In this document: positions 1-10,089 of the stretch, in pieces
Numbering within the stretch: position 1 is the first letter of the stretch
Layout of the letters: every line of letters begins with the position of its first letter
From: Fallopia convolvulus
Taxonomy: Eukaryota; Streptophyta; Magnoliopsida; Caryophyllales; Polygonaceae
Length of the DNA stretch: 64,000 nt
Direction: 5' to 3'
Assembly (NCBI GenBank): GCA_964016875.1
Contig: OZ024726.1
Coordinates: forward strand, 31,299,503 to 31,363,502
Translations under genes and position numbers: made by a program
The notes under the pieces: model-generated
Database searches by the model: none
Told to the model about the DNA's origin: nothing
The model's input: only the letters and a program-made list of their open reading frames with translations

Positions 1-720
1 GCCCTTATGTAGAAGTTGAGTGTGATGGAAAAACTTATTGAAAAGAAAGGCATTTTAAAGCATTATAATCTCAGGAATAAGTGTTGAATTGGAGGATGCA
101 AGAGGGAAGGTAAAGACATTGGAGGAATCGTGTCAATTGCTTATGAATGAGAAGTCCACAACTCTTTTTGAGAAGGCCAATCTGATCTCTCAGTTATCCA
201 TTACAACTGACAATTTGGATAAGATCTCAGAAAGGAACACATTCTTCGAGAACGCTAATTTTGATGCAAAAGCAGAGGTTGAAGCATGGAGGACAAGATG
301 AAAAGACCTGGTAGATTCGTGCCAATTTCTTAGTGATGAGAAGTCTGTATTGGTTAATGAGAGGCATGTTTTAGAGCTTAAGCTAGAAACTGCTCACAAG
401 ACACTTGAAGAGCTTCGGAAAAAACATGTTGAGTTGGAGCAATCTTACATTGTCATGGAAGATGATCGAGAGTCCACTCTTAGAGTGATAGAGAATACGC
501 GTATCTCATTGGCTGCTAAAAGGCAAGAGCGTGACAACTCAAATCAATTGAGCCAGATGCAAATGGCTAAGATGGAGAGCAAGATCTGTGTGCTACAAGG
601 GTTGCTTGATCAAACAAGAGGCAAACTGGGAGAAGAACTAGAGAAAGCAGTAAATGCACAATTTGATATCTTTATATTGCAGAAAATTTTACAAGATCTG
701 AAAGAATGAAATACTTGGTT
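1..720 (+). pseudogene. NETWORKED (NET1-like) actin-binding protein, internal coiled-coil fragment
   Basis: One reading frame runs from about base 60 to 709, with a single TGA at 299-301. It encodes a heptad-rich coiled coil with internally repeated phrases: LEESCQLLMNEKSTTLFEKA, then the degenerate copy DSCQFLSDEKSVLVNER, and later KAVNAQFDIFILQKILQDL. From memory of the family, this matches the central coiled coil of plant NETWORKED 1 (KIP1/NAB) proteins, which link actin filaments to membranes. The N-terminal NAB actin-binding domain and the C-terminal part are absent, and homology ends at a TGA at 707-709, so this is a broken fragment. It continues off the left edge. The family call rests on recognised phrases, not on a search. 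Confidence 0.75.
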
Positions 721-1469
721 GCTGAAAATTTTTGAGAAAACAAAGAGGGGAAAGATGAATATATAGAGGAATGGCTCCTATCTGTTGTAAATGGTTGGCA
801 TTTGTAGCTGAAAATGCATTCATTGGAGGAGTTGGTAGCTGAAATATATGTGGAAATCATGTGCTCATTGAAAAGTTCCTTCTTTTAAGTAAATATGTTC
901 TGCATATAAAATAGAGAAATCCATCATTTTGGTGTGTCAATGTTTGTGTTGATACTAGTGGTGATAAATTGATTATATCTGTTGTAAATGGTGGACTTTT
1001 GGAGCTCAATTAATGCATTCATGGCAGGAGTTGGTAGAAAGACCTTTAATTTGGATGTTTTCATTTCTTGGATAATAAAATTATCATATTTCTCAGATAA
1101 GGTTCATGACATCTCATTCATTGGATATAAAGCATTTGCACCAGACTTGAGAGAACGGTTTTTATACAAGTTTGTCTTTTGGTAACTAGCTTTGTTGGAT
1201 CACAAGAAAGAAGCTTGTGGGATTGAACTATGTTCACTTTCGTTGATGATTGAATTGAGATGCTTTATTAATATCTTAGTAATAAATGTTGATAGTTATT
1301 TTGATCATACAAAGATAGTCTGTTCATTCTGTCACATTGTTTCATATAGTTGAATGTTTAACATAGTTTTGTAACATTCTTTCCTTCAAACTGACATAAA
1401 AACTAAATTCCTTATTATAACTGAAAATTAGTTTTTGAATATATAATGGTTATCTTTTGAAATAGTGGT
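721..1469. other. Non-coding stretch with a degenerate 60-bp duplication
   Basis: No convincing gene is seen. A segment at about 779-838 is repeated imperfectly at about 976-1037: both contain TATCTGTTGTAAATGG, then a TGCATTCAT block, then GGAGTTGGTAG. It follows the NETWORKED relic and may be further decay of the same locus. Confidence 0.4.
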
Positions 1470-4400
1470 TGACGACCCCAATGCGGTGGTGGTGGGTTGT
1501 GGCGATGGAGGTAGTGGTTATGTGCGGGGCGGGAGGACGGTGATGGGACCGATGCGGGACCCAATGGTGGGGCTGGTGATGGGATGGGTGTGGATGATCA
1601 TATAGGTCATGTCAGAGTTTCTACGAGGGAGGTTATGGATACTGGCGAGCATTCATCACATCATTTGGCTACAGGCGTGGACTTTAGATCGGATTGGTGG
1701 GGCAAGTCTGGTATGTCGGTACGTTTATTGCAATTAATTGTTTTTGGTTATGTAATTTAGTATTTTACTTATAATATATGAAATTTCTATTTAAAAATTT
1801 TCATATAGTATTGTTATTAGTTTGTTTTAATATGAAAATAATGAATTTAAATCAATCTTCTTAATGGTTCGTATTATTATGTGAATGAAAAGATAAATGA
1901 ATTAGAACAAGAAATATAATGTAACACATTTGAGTAAAAAACGATAATTGGGAATTAGAACATTAAATGTGAAAATGAAAAAAGCTAAAATTAATGGAAC
2001 ACATAAATAGATGTTTCAGGAGAGGCTTAATGCCTTGCCTAGTCCCGTCCCGTCGAAGAAGTCGAGGACGAGGTCGGCGAAGTGTCGACGTATATTGCAG
2101 TCGGAGCGTGCTGAGGCTGTGGCCCCGAAGTAGAGGGATAGGAAGCCAAAAGTGGCAGATACTCTTATTTCAGAGCTGTAGGGAGATGACCCGGCCCCTC
2201 CTATTGTAGATAGTCAGATTTGTGAGGACATATGTATGTCTGCCTCCGTGGAGATTGTTGAGGATCTTTCGAGGGACATTGATATGACCCCTCGGGTCGA
2301 GGACCGTCAACGTATTGATGGTTCCACCCCACCACTAGAGCATATGCCGACCCGTCCTACTGTTATAGAGGCTATTTAGACTCTGCATCATGTACCTTTA
2401 GGGACCCCATCGTCACAGGCTTCGGACCCGATTCCGGAGGGTGACCCGACCCCACCTTCTGCTTCACAGCCTATAGATGATCACCTTTCCGACCCCATTC
2501 TGGAGCATGTACTGACCCCTCCTCCCACTTCACAAATGTCAGTCGATCACATTTTCGATCCCCGACAGGGGGCGTCCCCATCCCTATTATCGATTCACAA
2601 ATTCCAGTCGATCACATTTTCGATCATCGTCAAGAGGGCGTACCAACCCCTCCTATATCTTCACAGCATTTAGATTCCCATCATGTTGACTCCGTACATG
2701 CACGTGTCCCGACACCTCCTGCTAAATCTTCACAGCCTCCGGACAACCACTTTTCCGACCCCATTTAGAAGTGTGGACCCACCCATCCTCCGCCCAGACC
2801 TCTTCTCATGCCCTAGTTGCTCATGATGTAGACATGTGGCAGCATGGAGGCACACGTTTTCCTGACCTCCTTTAAGACTATCCTTCTCATGTTGCATCAT
2901 CGATTTGGAGGTGGACATAAGCAGCCGTACCGAGGGTTCCAAGAGTTGTCATTGAGGATAAGTTGGTAAGCGTAATTAAAATTAATGTTTTGAAAAATTA
3001 TTAATAAAAAGCAATGCGATTGATTGAATATTATATATTTTTAATGCAGTGGCGGAAGGTTGTGAAGGCTTATTCACGACCTGTGGTATGGCGTGAAATC
3101 CAACCTTATTTGGTTGATGGGCCAGATACGTGGTGGGCCCTTGCACATCGGACCGATCTTGCTCGTTTAGCAATTATTGATTATCGAGGTAGTGACCATG
3201 TCATCATCAGAACATTTATTGAGCGTTGGTATCCCGAGACCAACAGTTTTCACTTCCCTTGGGGTGAGATGACGATCACGTTCCACGATATTGAGCATAT
3301 TATGCGCTTGCTGATCGATGGAGTGCAGATTGCGACGCATATACCTGCTGACGATTTCAAGGCTCGCGTTATGGAGGTGTTAGGGCTTACCGCTGAGGCA
3401 TACGCTTAGTACAGTGGTGGTGGTATTCGTATTACTGAGTTGAAGGCGCTTGTGATGAGGACGATCGCAGAGAGAGCGGACAGTGGTCATATAGCCTCTA
3501 CTTACTTATTGCGGGTGATTGGGCAGACAATGTTCTGTGACAAGAGCACTAACAAGGTGAAGTTGCATTATTTACACGCACTGCTAGACCTCGACCTCAT
3601 GACTAGATATGCACGGGGGTTGCTACATTGGCATTTTTATACCGTCAGCTAGGAATGGCATCTCGAGCAGACATCACGACTATAGGAGGTTGTATCATCA
3701 TTCTCAGGGTATGACATGTATATAAGTATTTTGGTTGATTATGTGTTGTTATGTTTAAAATTTAGGTACTAATTTAAATGTATTTTCACAGACTTGGATA
3801 TGGCATTACTTCCGTCAGTTTCGAGGGCATGCAGTGCTCAATGTTGACCTTCTTATGGATGATCGAGTGGGTGTCCAAGACCAGACGGTTCCGCGTTTGG
3901 CTCCGAAGTGTCCTTTGCGCCTAGTTGAGGTTCATAAGGTTTTGGACCGTGTTCATGCTGATGAGGTAAAATGATGTAATAAATCTTAATTGGCATGTAT
4001 GAAATTGTAATAATTGTATCCTAAACTGGTTCGTGTATTGAGTATAGGTTTTATGGTCGCCATGAGGCTTGGAATTGGATTTTGATACGACGTACCGGAT
4101 TTCGAGGTATCACAGCATTATTCAGTACTTCGATATCAAGGAGGTGTACTTGCCAGAGAGATGCCTTCGATAGTATAGACGTGTGCAGGTCCAACCCACC
4201 GATCCCATTGTGCCGAGTAGAGTGAGGCGTGGCACTAGCTCGCGGAGTTATGTGGTCGAGTTCGCTGAGGATGACTTGCATTGAAACAAGCGTTATGACC
4301 ACCTCATCGACCTCTAGCAGAACACATAGGCTCGGTATCAATGGCAGGAAGAGGTTGATTATTTTGACTGGTTCGACGGAGTTACAAATCCTTATGTAGA

Positions 4401-5063
4401 CCCCCGATCACCTCGTCAGTATCGTCCGCGCGAGCCATTCGCCCACCCCGCAGTTGTGGTTGAAATTACCGTGGTACGTTGAATTTTTTTAAAATTCCAT
4501 TAATTATTAATTGTTAGCGTTGTATTGTAGCTAACTCTTTTTCCTAACATGTGCAGCGACATCAACAGATGATTGTTTATGTACTGGATGCTCTGGATGG
4601 ACTGTCCGCTGATCACAACGCTCAACCATACCTCGAGGACATGTTTCGCATTTTAGGGGACGACCATCCACCATTACCTCCTCCTTTAAGTACACCATTT
4701 AGGGATTCTCAATATGAGACGGGATAGGGGAGTGGTAGTGCTGTTAGGGGTGATACTGTGGTTGAGGAGAGAGAGAATGATGCTGCTGCTGGTGCCGGGA
4801 GTGGTTCCGATTGTGATGGGGTTGAGGAGAGAGACACCGATGTTGTTGGTGGTGATGGGAGAGGTCCTGATGGTGCTGTGGTTGAGGAGAGAGTCATCGA
4901 TGATGTTGGTGGTGATGGGAGAGGTCCCGATGGTGTTGCGGTTGATGAGAGAGTCATCGATGTTGTTGGTGGTGATGAGAGAGGTCCCGATGGTGCTGCG
5001 GTTGATGAGAGAGTCATCGATGTTGTTGGTGGTGATGGGATAGGTCCCGATGGTGTAGCATAG
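1470..5063 (+). pseudogene. Plant mobile domain (MAIN-like) protein gene, decayed
   Basis: The order is a Gly/Asp-rich stretch (about 1470-1735), a Pro/Thr/Ser-rich stretch with repeated TPP..SQ..D phrases (about 2030-2900), the plant mobile domain (about 3050-3965), a further exon-like block (about 4050-4490) and a tail with 20-residue repeats. The domain call rests on WYPETNSFHFPWGEMTITFH followed by DIEHIMRLLIDG (3215-3320), and on FCDKSTNKVKLHYLHALLDLD (3530-3600). These are the hallmark segments of aminotransferase-like plant mobile domain proteins, a family shared by transposons and host silencing factors. An in-frame TAG at 3406-3408, a one-base shift in the G run near 3616 (HFYT... 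versus LYRQLGMASRADITTIGGC) and stops in the Pro-rich part show that it is not functional. Intron-like gaps at about 3700-3790, 3966-4050 and 4490-4560 suggest a spliced ancestor. Confidence 0.75.
4761..5060 (+). repeat. Five 60-bp coding tandem repeats (20-residue unit)
   Basis: Five units of exactly 60 bp lie head to tail: 4761-4820, 4821-4880, 4881-4940, 4941-5000 and 5001-5060. They are read as the C-terminal tail of the plant mobile domain gene and end in a TAG at 5061-5063. The unit translates as V-(E/D)-E-R-V-I-D-x-V-G-G-D followed by G-R-G-P-D-G-x-x. The period is a multiple of three, so copy-number change keeps the frame. The first copy is the most divergent and the last two are nearly identical. 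Confidence 0.9.
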
Positions 5064-7025
5064 TAGTTATGATATAGCTAGTTATGTGTTGTTTTGTACT
5101 TATGAACACTGTTGGTTCTATTTTGATTTTGAAATGGATTATGATTTTAACTTAATCTTGCATCATGGTGAAAATGGATATTGAACAAAACAATGATCGC
5201 CTTGAAATGGCTGATGGAATTGATGTATATGAACTTGAGGAATTTTCTCTGGCAAGTCAGAAGAGGCTTTTGTGTCAGAGTGGCTGTTTTATCAAAGAAC
5301 TGTCAAGGAAGTCAGAGTGTTTTACAGTAACACCAGAAATTCATCAATTACAGTTGAAAAATGCCTACCAAATGTTTTGGAAGAGCTGTTAGGTATGTGT
5401 CAAAGTGGTTGTTTTGCTCTTTCAGCTCTGGGAGGTGCTCTTTTTTTCTTAAGACAGAATTGTCAAGGTGCCTTTGTTTAGATACTGTACCACTGCAGAT
5501 CACTTTGATATTCCTTTTCCATATTGGTCATTCTAGGGATGGTATTGATCTGAATTCTCTTAGATTTAGCCTTGAGAATTTTCTCTTGTATTTTATGATG
5601 CCTAGTGATTTAGTGTTTATCTTTGACTAGGCTTGAAACAAATGTTGGACCTAGATACATTATTTTCAGACACCAGACAATGAAGAGCTCAAATCTTCAG
5701 AAAGGTGAGGTTGGATACATTATTTTTAAGGCAAATGGTCTCAGAATGGGATGTGGATAGATAAATTTGAATTAGATGCATTAAATTGGACCTGTCTGAT
5801 TCATATGGCACAACTGGGATGAAGAGCTGGATACGTGCAATCAAAGTTGTCAAACCAGTGCAAGCATAGGTGAGCTATATGCTTCTTGATTATTCATCAT
5901 TTCTGTTACTATGAACTAGGTCTGTTGTAACTGTGTTTGTTTTACATTGGTATGGTATTTCATGGTTGGCTGAGTTCTATTTATTCCTGTCCATGGCTTA
6001 AGCTCTGCTATATGTTTTCTGCATAAACAGACTGTCTCCATAGGAAGGCGGGATGAGGTCTCTATTCAGTTCAGTTTTTCAACTAGCCTGCTTCAAACTA
6101 CTCATCAAGAGAATGATTTTCCTTGCATTTATTGGGATACTAGTGATCCTTTTGTGCTATGGCTTTAGCTTTTGTGATCAAGTCCATCCAGCAAAAGTAG
6201 CTAGGCTATAAGTGTTGATTTTGGCTAATATGGAACTGACTAATAACTCATCTGTTCAGCTGAAGCTATGAATGTAAGAAATATACATATATAAAAAATA
6301 TTTTTAGGTACCTATGTATGTCAGTTATGTTTTTTTTATAAAGGATCTGTTGTACAAAGATTATGGTTGCTTGGTGTATGCATGCATGGTCCTTGTGGAC
6401 TATTCTCATGTCAAATATCTTAATTTTTTAGGATACACAGCAGCAGCAATATACTACTTATCTCTATCAAAGCTAAGAAAGCAAGTAGGACTTGTTGAAT
6501 TGAGCAGTTTCCCATTCCTTACAATACCATAGACCTCAAATCTATAGTAGCAAGTAAAGCCTGCACAAACCCCATTGTCAAGGCCTACATAAAAATGAAA
6601 CACATTACATGGTCATTCCTTTTTCATGTCGGTTAGGCATAAAGGGCAACAATATGAGTTTTTTTTACTTAAAAATGAAACACATTACATGGTCATTCCT
6701 TACAGTTCCTATTTTATTACTGTCAATTTATGTTCAAGATTTTTTGAAATTGCCTTTTTTCACCTTGTATTAGTATTGTTTCAGCTGAACATGAAATTCA
6801 TGATGTGTTATCAAGATTAAAGTGACACCTTCTCATCACAAGGATACTAGTCAGCTTTCTCCAGGTTTGCTAACAAATATCTTATTCCACAAGCAAAGAT
6901 CTTCTTGGTTGCTGCTTAGGAACTCCTCTCTGTGTACTTGAATTTTGACGGCATTATAAGCACTAGTTTATATCTCAATCAGTTGAAATATGTTCCGCAT
7001 TTAGAATTCCAATTTTCTGTCTCAT
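5064..7025. other. Unassigned region with only short open frames
   Basis: The frame at 5165-5392 (starting MVKMDIEQNNDRLEMADG) looks like ordinary coding sequence for its first 45 or so residues, but I do not recognise it and it has no clear continuation. The rest is T-rich and resembles intron or intergenic DNA. A 31-bp direct repeat (AAAAATGAAACACATTACAT plus the next 11 bases) occurs at 6591-6621 and 6671-6701. No transposon ends were found. Confidence 0.4.
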
Positions 7026-8381
7026 TGATAGCTTGCATATAGGTGTAGTTTAGATGCATGTTTTAAGAGGTTTTAGCTAGTTTTAGATTGGTTTTATTCT
7101 AGTTTCTAGGATCTTCTGTTGTTGGGTAGATTGCACTTCTTTACTCGGTTTTGCAGGATTTTAGGTTTATGAGCAAAAGCGGGACGAGTTCTAGTTGATC
7201 ATGTTGGTGGTTAGAAGAGTTGAAGTGAGATAGGAGGTGGTGCAAAGGAGCGTTGAAGAGTCGAAGTGAAGAATAAAAGAAGAGGAAATTACGCCACTTG
7301 CAAGGGAGGAGTGCAACCCGAGCAATTTCACCAGGAGCTGATTGCACGGGATGGGGAGCAATTACGCAGCCGCGCAATTTGGATGCAACCCGCGCAATCT
7401 AGAATTTCACGCGGACGTTTGGGTCGAATTTTGGGCTTGGCTTTTTGGGCTTATTTTATTAATTATCCGAGGATGTGTTTGTTAGTTGGCTTGGAGGATA
7501 TTTCTAGAAATATTTAAACTCTTGTTAGTCTATCTTTGTGATAACTGGAGATCATAATTTGGAGGCTAGGGTTTTTTCTTTCAAAAGGGCAACCTTTGAA
7601 CCTTTTGTAAGTTTTTCTTCATTCAATCATGCATTGCTAAATTCATTGTGTTTGACTAGTTATTGAAATCATAGATTGCATATTATTGTGAGTTTTGTTT
7701 GATTCTCAACAACTTGAATAGGTTCTATTCCCTGTGCTTAATTGAATCAAAGTTATTCTATGGGTTTGTTAGATTGGCCACCTAATAGAATTTCTAGGTT
7801 AATTTACAACTAATCTGATCAAGTCCCATTCGGGATTGAATAGATAAAGTAGCAACTATAATTGTTTAGACCCGTTCGGGCTATTAAGTTGTAGAAGGGA
7901 ATAAACCACTGATAACTTGATTAGCTGTTTGCGTCAAGTATTTGTTTATATTGATACTTTAAACTTCAAGTTGTCGTTTAATTGAATCTAGACGTTGTTT
8001 TAGGTTGTTAGATGATTAGGGTTGTTCAGACTGTTAGCTCTTTGAACTATATATAAAGTCTTGGATAATAATCCACGATAGATTATTCAAGTGAATTGAG
8101 AATCAAGAGAATCAATGATCAATAAGCACATCTATGATGGATTTAACTAGTTGAACATATTTCTCTCATATATTTACAATCAACTTTGCATTCATATTTA
8201 CTTTTTAGTTTGCATATTAGTTTAGATAAATCTTTCAAAACCCCCCCTTTTAGGTTACTTGGCATTTAAGTAACAACACACTTACACGAGTCTCTGTGGG
8301 ATCGACCCTTACTTACCATTGTACTAAGTTTGGTTAAGTTAGGATTCTTTGATAGGTAAACGACTGAAAAATACCTCATCA
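7026..8381 (+). repeat. 5' LTR of an Athila-type Ty3/gypsy element
   Basis: The LTR begins TGATAGCTTGCATATAGGTG at 7026 and ends CCTCATCA at 8381 (1,356 bp, TG...CA). It is followed after four bases by a perfect primer binding site. The start is confirmed independently: its first 40 bases are identical, on the opposite strand, to the end of the LTR at 15119-15158. A CG-rich patch at 7300-7425 carries a GCGCAATTTG...CAACCCGCGC motif that recurs inside the element. The matching 3' LTR is missing. Confidence 0.85.
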
Positions 8382-8385
8382 AATT

Positions 8386-8403
8386 TGGCGCCGTTGCCGG
8401 GGA
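8386..8403 (+). other. Primer binding site, tRNA-Asp
   Basis: TGGCGCCGTTGCCGGGGA is the exact complement of the 3' end, including CCA, of plant cytosolic tRNA-Asp(GUC). Athila elements characteristically use this primer. It fixes the LTR border and the plus orientation. Confidence 0.9.
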
Positions 8404-8458
8404 CTCGTCGCTATTTGTGTTTTTTACTTTTGTGCTGTTTTGGGTGTGAACCTGTTAT

Positions 8459-9788
8459 ATGGTTCATACCCGTGCTACTAACTCATCTCCATTGCATTTT
8501 GATCCAGATATTGACAAGACACTCTTCAAGTTAAGGAAGGAAATCCGGGATCACTTTCGGGCTCTACCGTTCTTTCTTGAAGAATCTGAATCTGAATCTA
8601 AATCAGAGATTGAATCTGAACTTGTTGAATCTGCTGAGTTGGGTGACCAAACATTGAGATAGTTGACTGCACCAAATCTAACACAACAACCGTTGGCGGT
8701 GCAATTTCCTGCTCTTGGTGAAGGAGTCAAGTTTGAGCTGAAATCTGGGTTGATTCACCTTTTGCCCTCATTCCATGGGCTTAGTGGTGAAGATCCCAAC
8801 AAGCATCTTTCTGAATTTCATGCTGTGTGCTCAAGCATGAAACCCGCTGATGTGACTCATGATCAAATTGCGCTGAGAGCCTTTCCTTTTTCTCTCAAGG
8901 ATCAAGCTAAAGATTGGTTTTACTACAAGGCTCAACGATCTAAAAAAGAGGATTAGCAACATTGAACAAGAAGCTAATGAGTCCTTGTATGAGTACTATG
9001 AGAGATTCAAGAGGTTGATAGCGAGCTGTCCTTTCCATGGCTACACTGATCAAGACTTGATTCTATATCTTTTTAACGGCCTCTTGGATGATGAGAGAAG
9101 AATGATGAATGCAACATGTCAAGGCAACATTCTCAACAAAACACCTGTTGTTGCATTTGAATTATTTACTCAACTAACTGAGGGCGCAAGACAGTTCAGA
9201 AAAGAGACTGGCTCTAAAGCTGCAAATTCTGTGGTGGCTACTTCAAGAATCGAAGACGAAGTCACTGAGCTGAAAACGATAATGAGGCAGCTTTTACAAG
9301 GTGGAAGACAACAGGTGAAATCTTGTGAAATATGCTTTGACAACATGCACCTCATTGATGCTTGCCCTATACTTCAAGATCCAAATGCTGAGGTAAATGC
9401 ATTGGAAGGCTATGGACCACCTAGGCCAAGGTATGACCCCTTCTCCAGCACCTACAATCCTGGTTGGAGGGATCATCCTAACCTGAGGTACGAGAATTCA
9501 AATAATCAACAGTTAAATCAGCAAGGTGGTCAAGCTCCTTATAGGCCACCTTTCCAACCCCGTCCTCAGAGAGCCAATCAGAATGCTATGTCTATTGAAG
9601 ATATGATTCAGACTCTTGCACAAACTGTGACTACAATGCAAGGCTCAATGAGCCAATTTCAACAAGAGACCAAGTCTAGCATCCACAATTTAGAGACTCA
9701 AGTTAGTCAAATTGCCAACGCTGTAGGCAAGCTGGAAGCTAGATATTCAAGTAAGCTTCCCTCTCAGACCAAGCTTAACCCAAAGTAG
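8459..9788 (+). pseudogene. gag: Athila gag
   Basis: Gag forms the retroelement particle. Three frame pieces make up the gene: 8459-8662 (MVHTRATNSSP..., ending in TAG), 8663-8956 and 8985-9788. Family landmarks are FELKSGLIHLLPSFHGLSGE, DPNKHLSEFHAVCSSMKP, LRAFPFSLKDQAKDWFYY and ESLYEYYERFKRLIASCP, all typical of Athila gag. Between DWFYY and ESLYEYYERF, roughly 30 residues present in relatives (the FLEKFFPASR segment) are missing and the frame shifts, so a small deletion lies near 8930-8960. The C-terminal part is Pro/Gln-rich, with CEICFDNMHLIDACP as a knuckle-like segment, and ends in a heptad region. It is not functional. Confidence 0.85.
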
Positions 9789-10089
9789 AACGTTAATGCT
9801 ATCACTTTAACGAGCGGGCGAGAGCTTCAAGAAGAGCCCAAGGACGGGCACGTATCAGCTGGGAGAGGAGTGAAAAAAGAACCCAAGGACGAAACTGAGG
9901 AGCAACCCGAGCTTTCAGATGCCATCCCGCATAATTCTTCCAGAAACGAAAAGCGCGCTTTAGAATCCGAAAGCGCGGTCGCGCAATTTGATCCCAACCC
10001 GCGCTTTAAGCAAAATACCGAAATGCGCGGGTTAGCTGCTAAAAGCGCGGCCACGTAATTTGGGGACAACCCGAGCATTCAGGGCGATG
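9789..10089 (+). other. gag-pol linker with repeated CG-rich motif
   Basis: The linker contains two copies of an AAGCGCGG..(G/C)CGCAATTTG...CAACCCGCGC motif, at about 9970-10010 and 10041-10080. The same motif is found in this element's LTR at 7365-7400 and, more weakly, on the minus strand at 14606-14690. It reads through as a charged low-complexity peptide with one TAA at about 10056. Confidence 0.6.

Noticed and set aside
4709..5043. Ser/Pro-rich minus-strand protein and a second plus frame over the 60-bp repeats
   Set aside because: They are shadows of the repeat in other frames; only the frame in register with the upstream mobile-domain gene ends where the repeats end.
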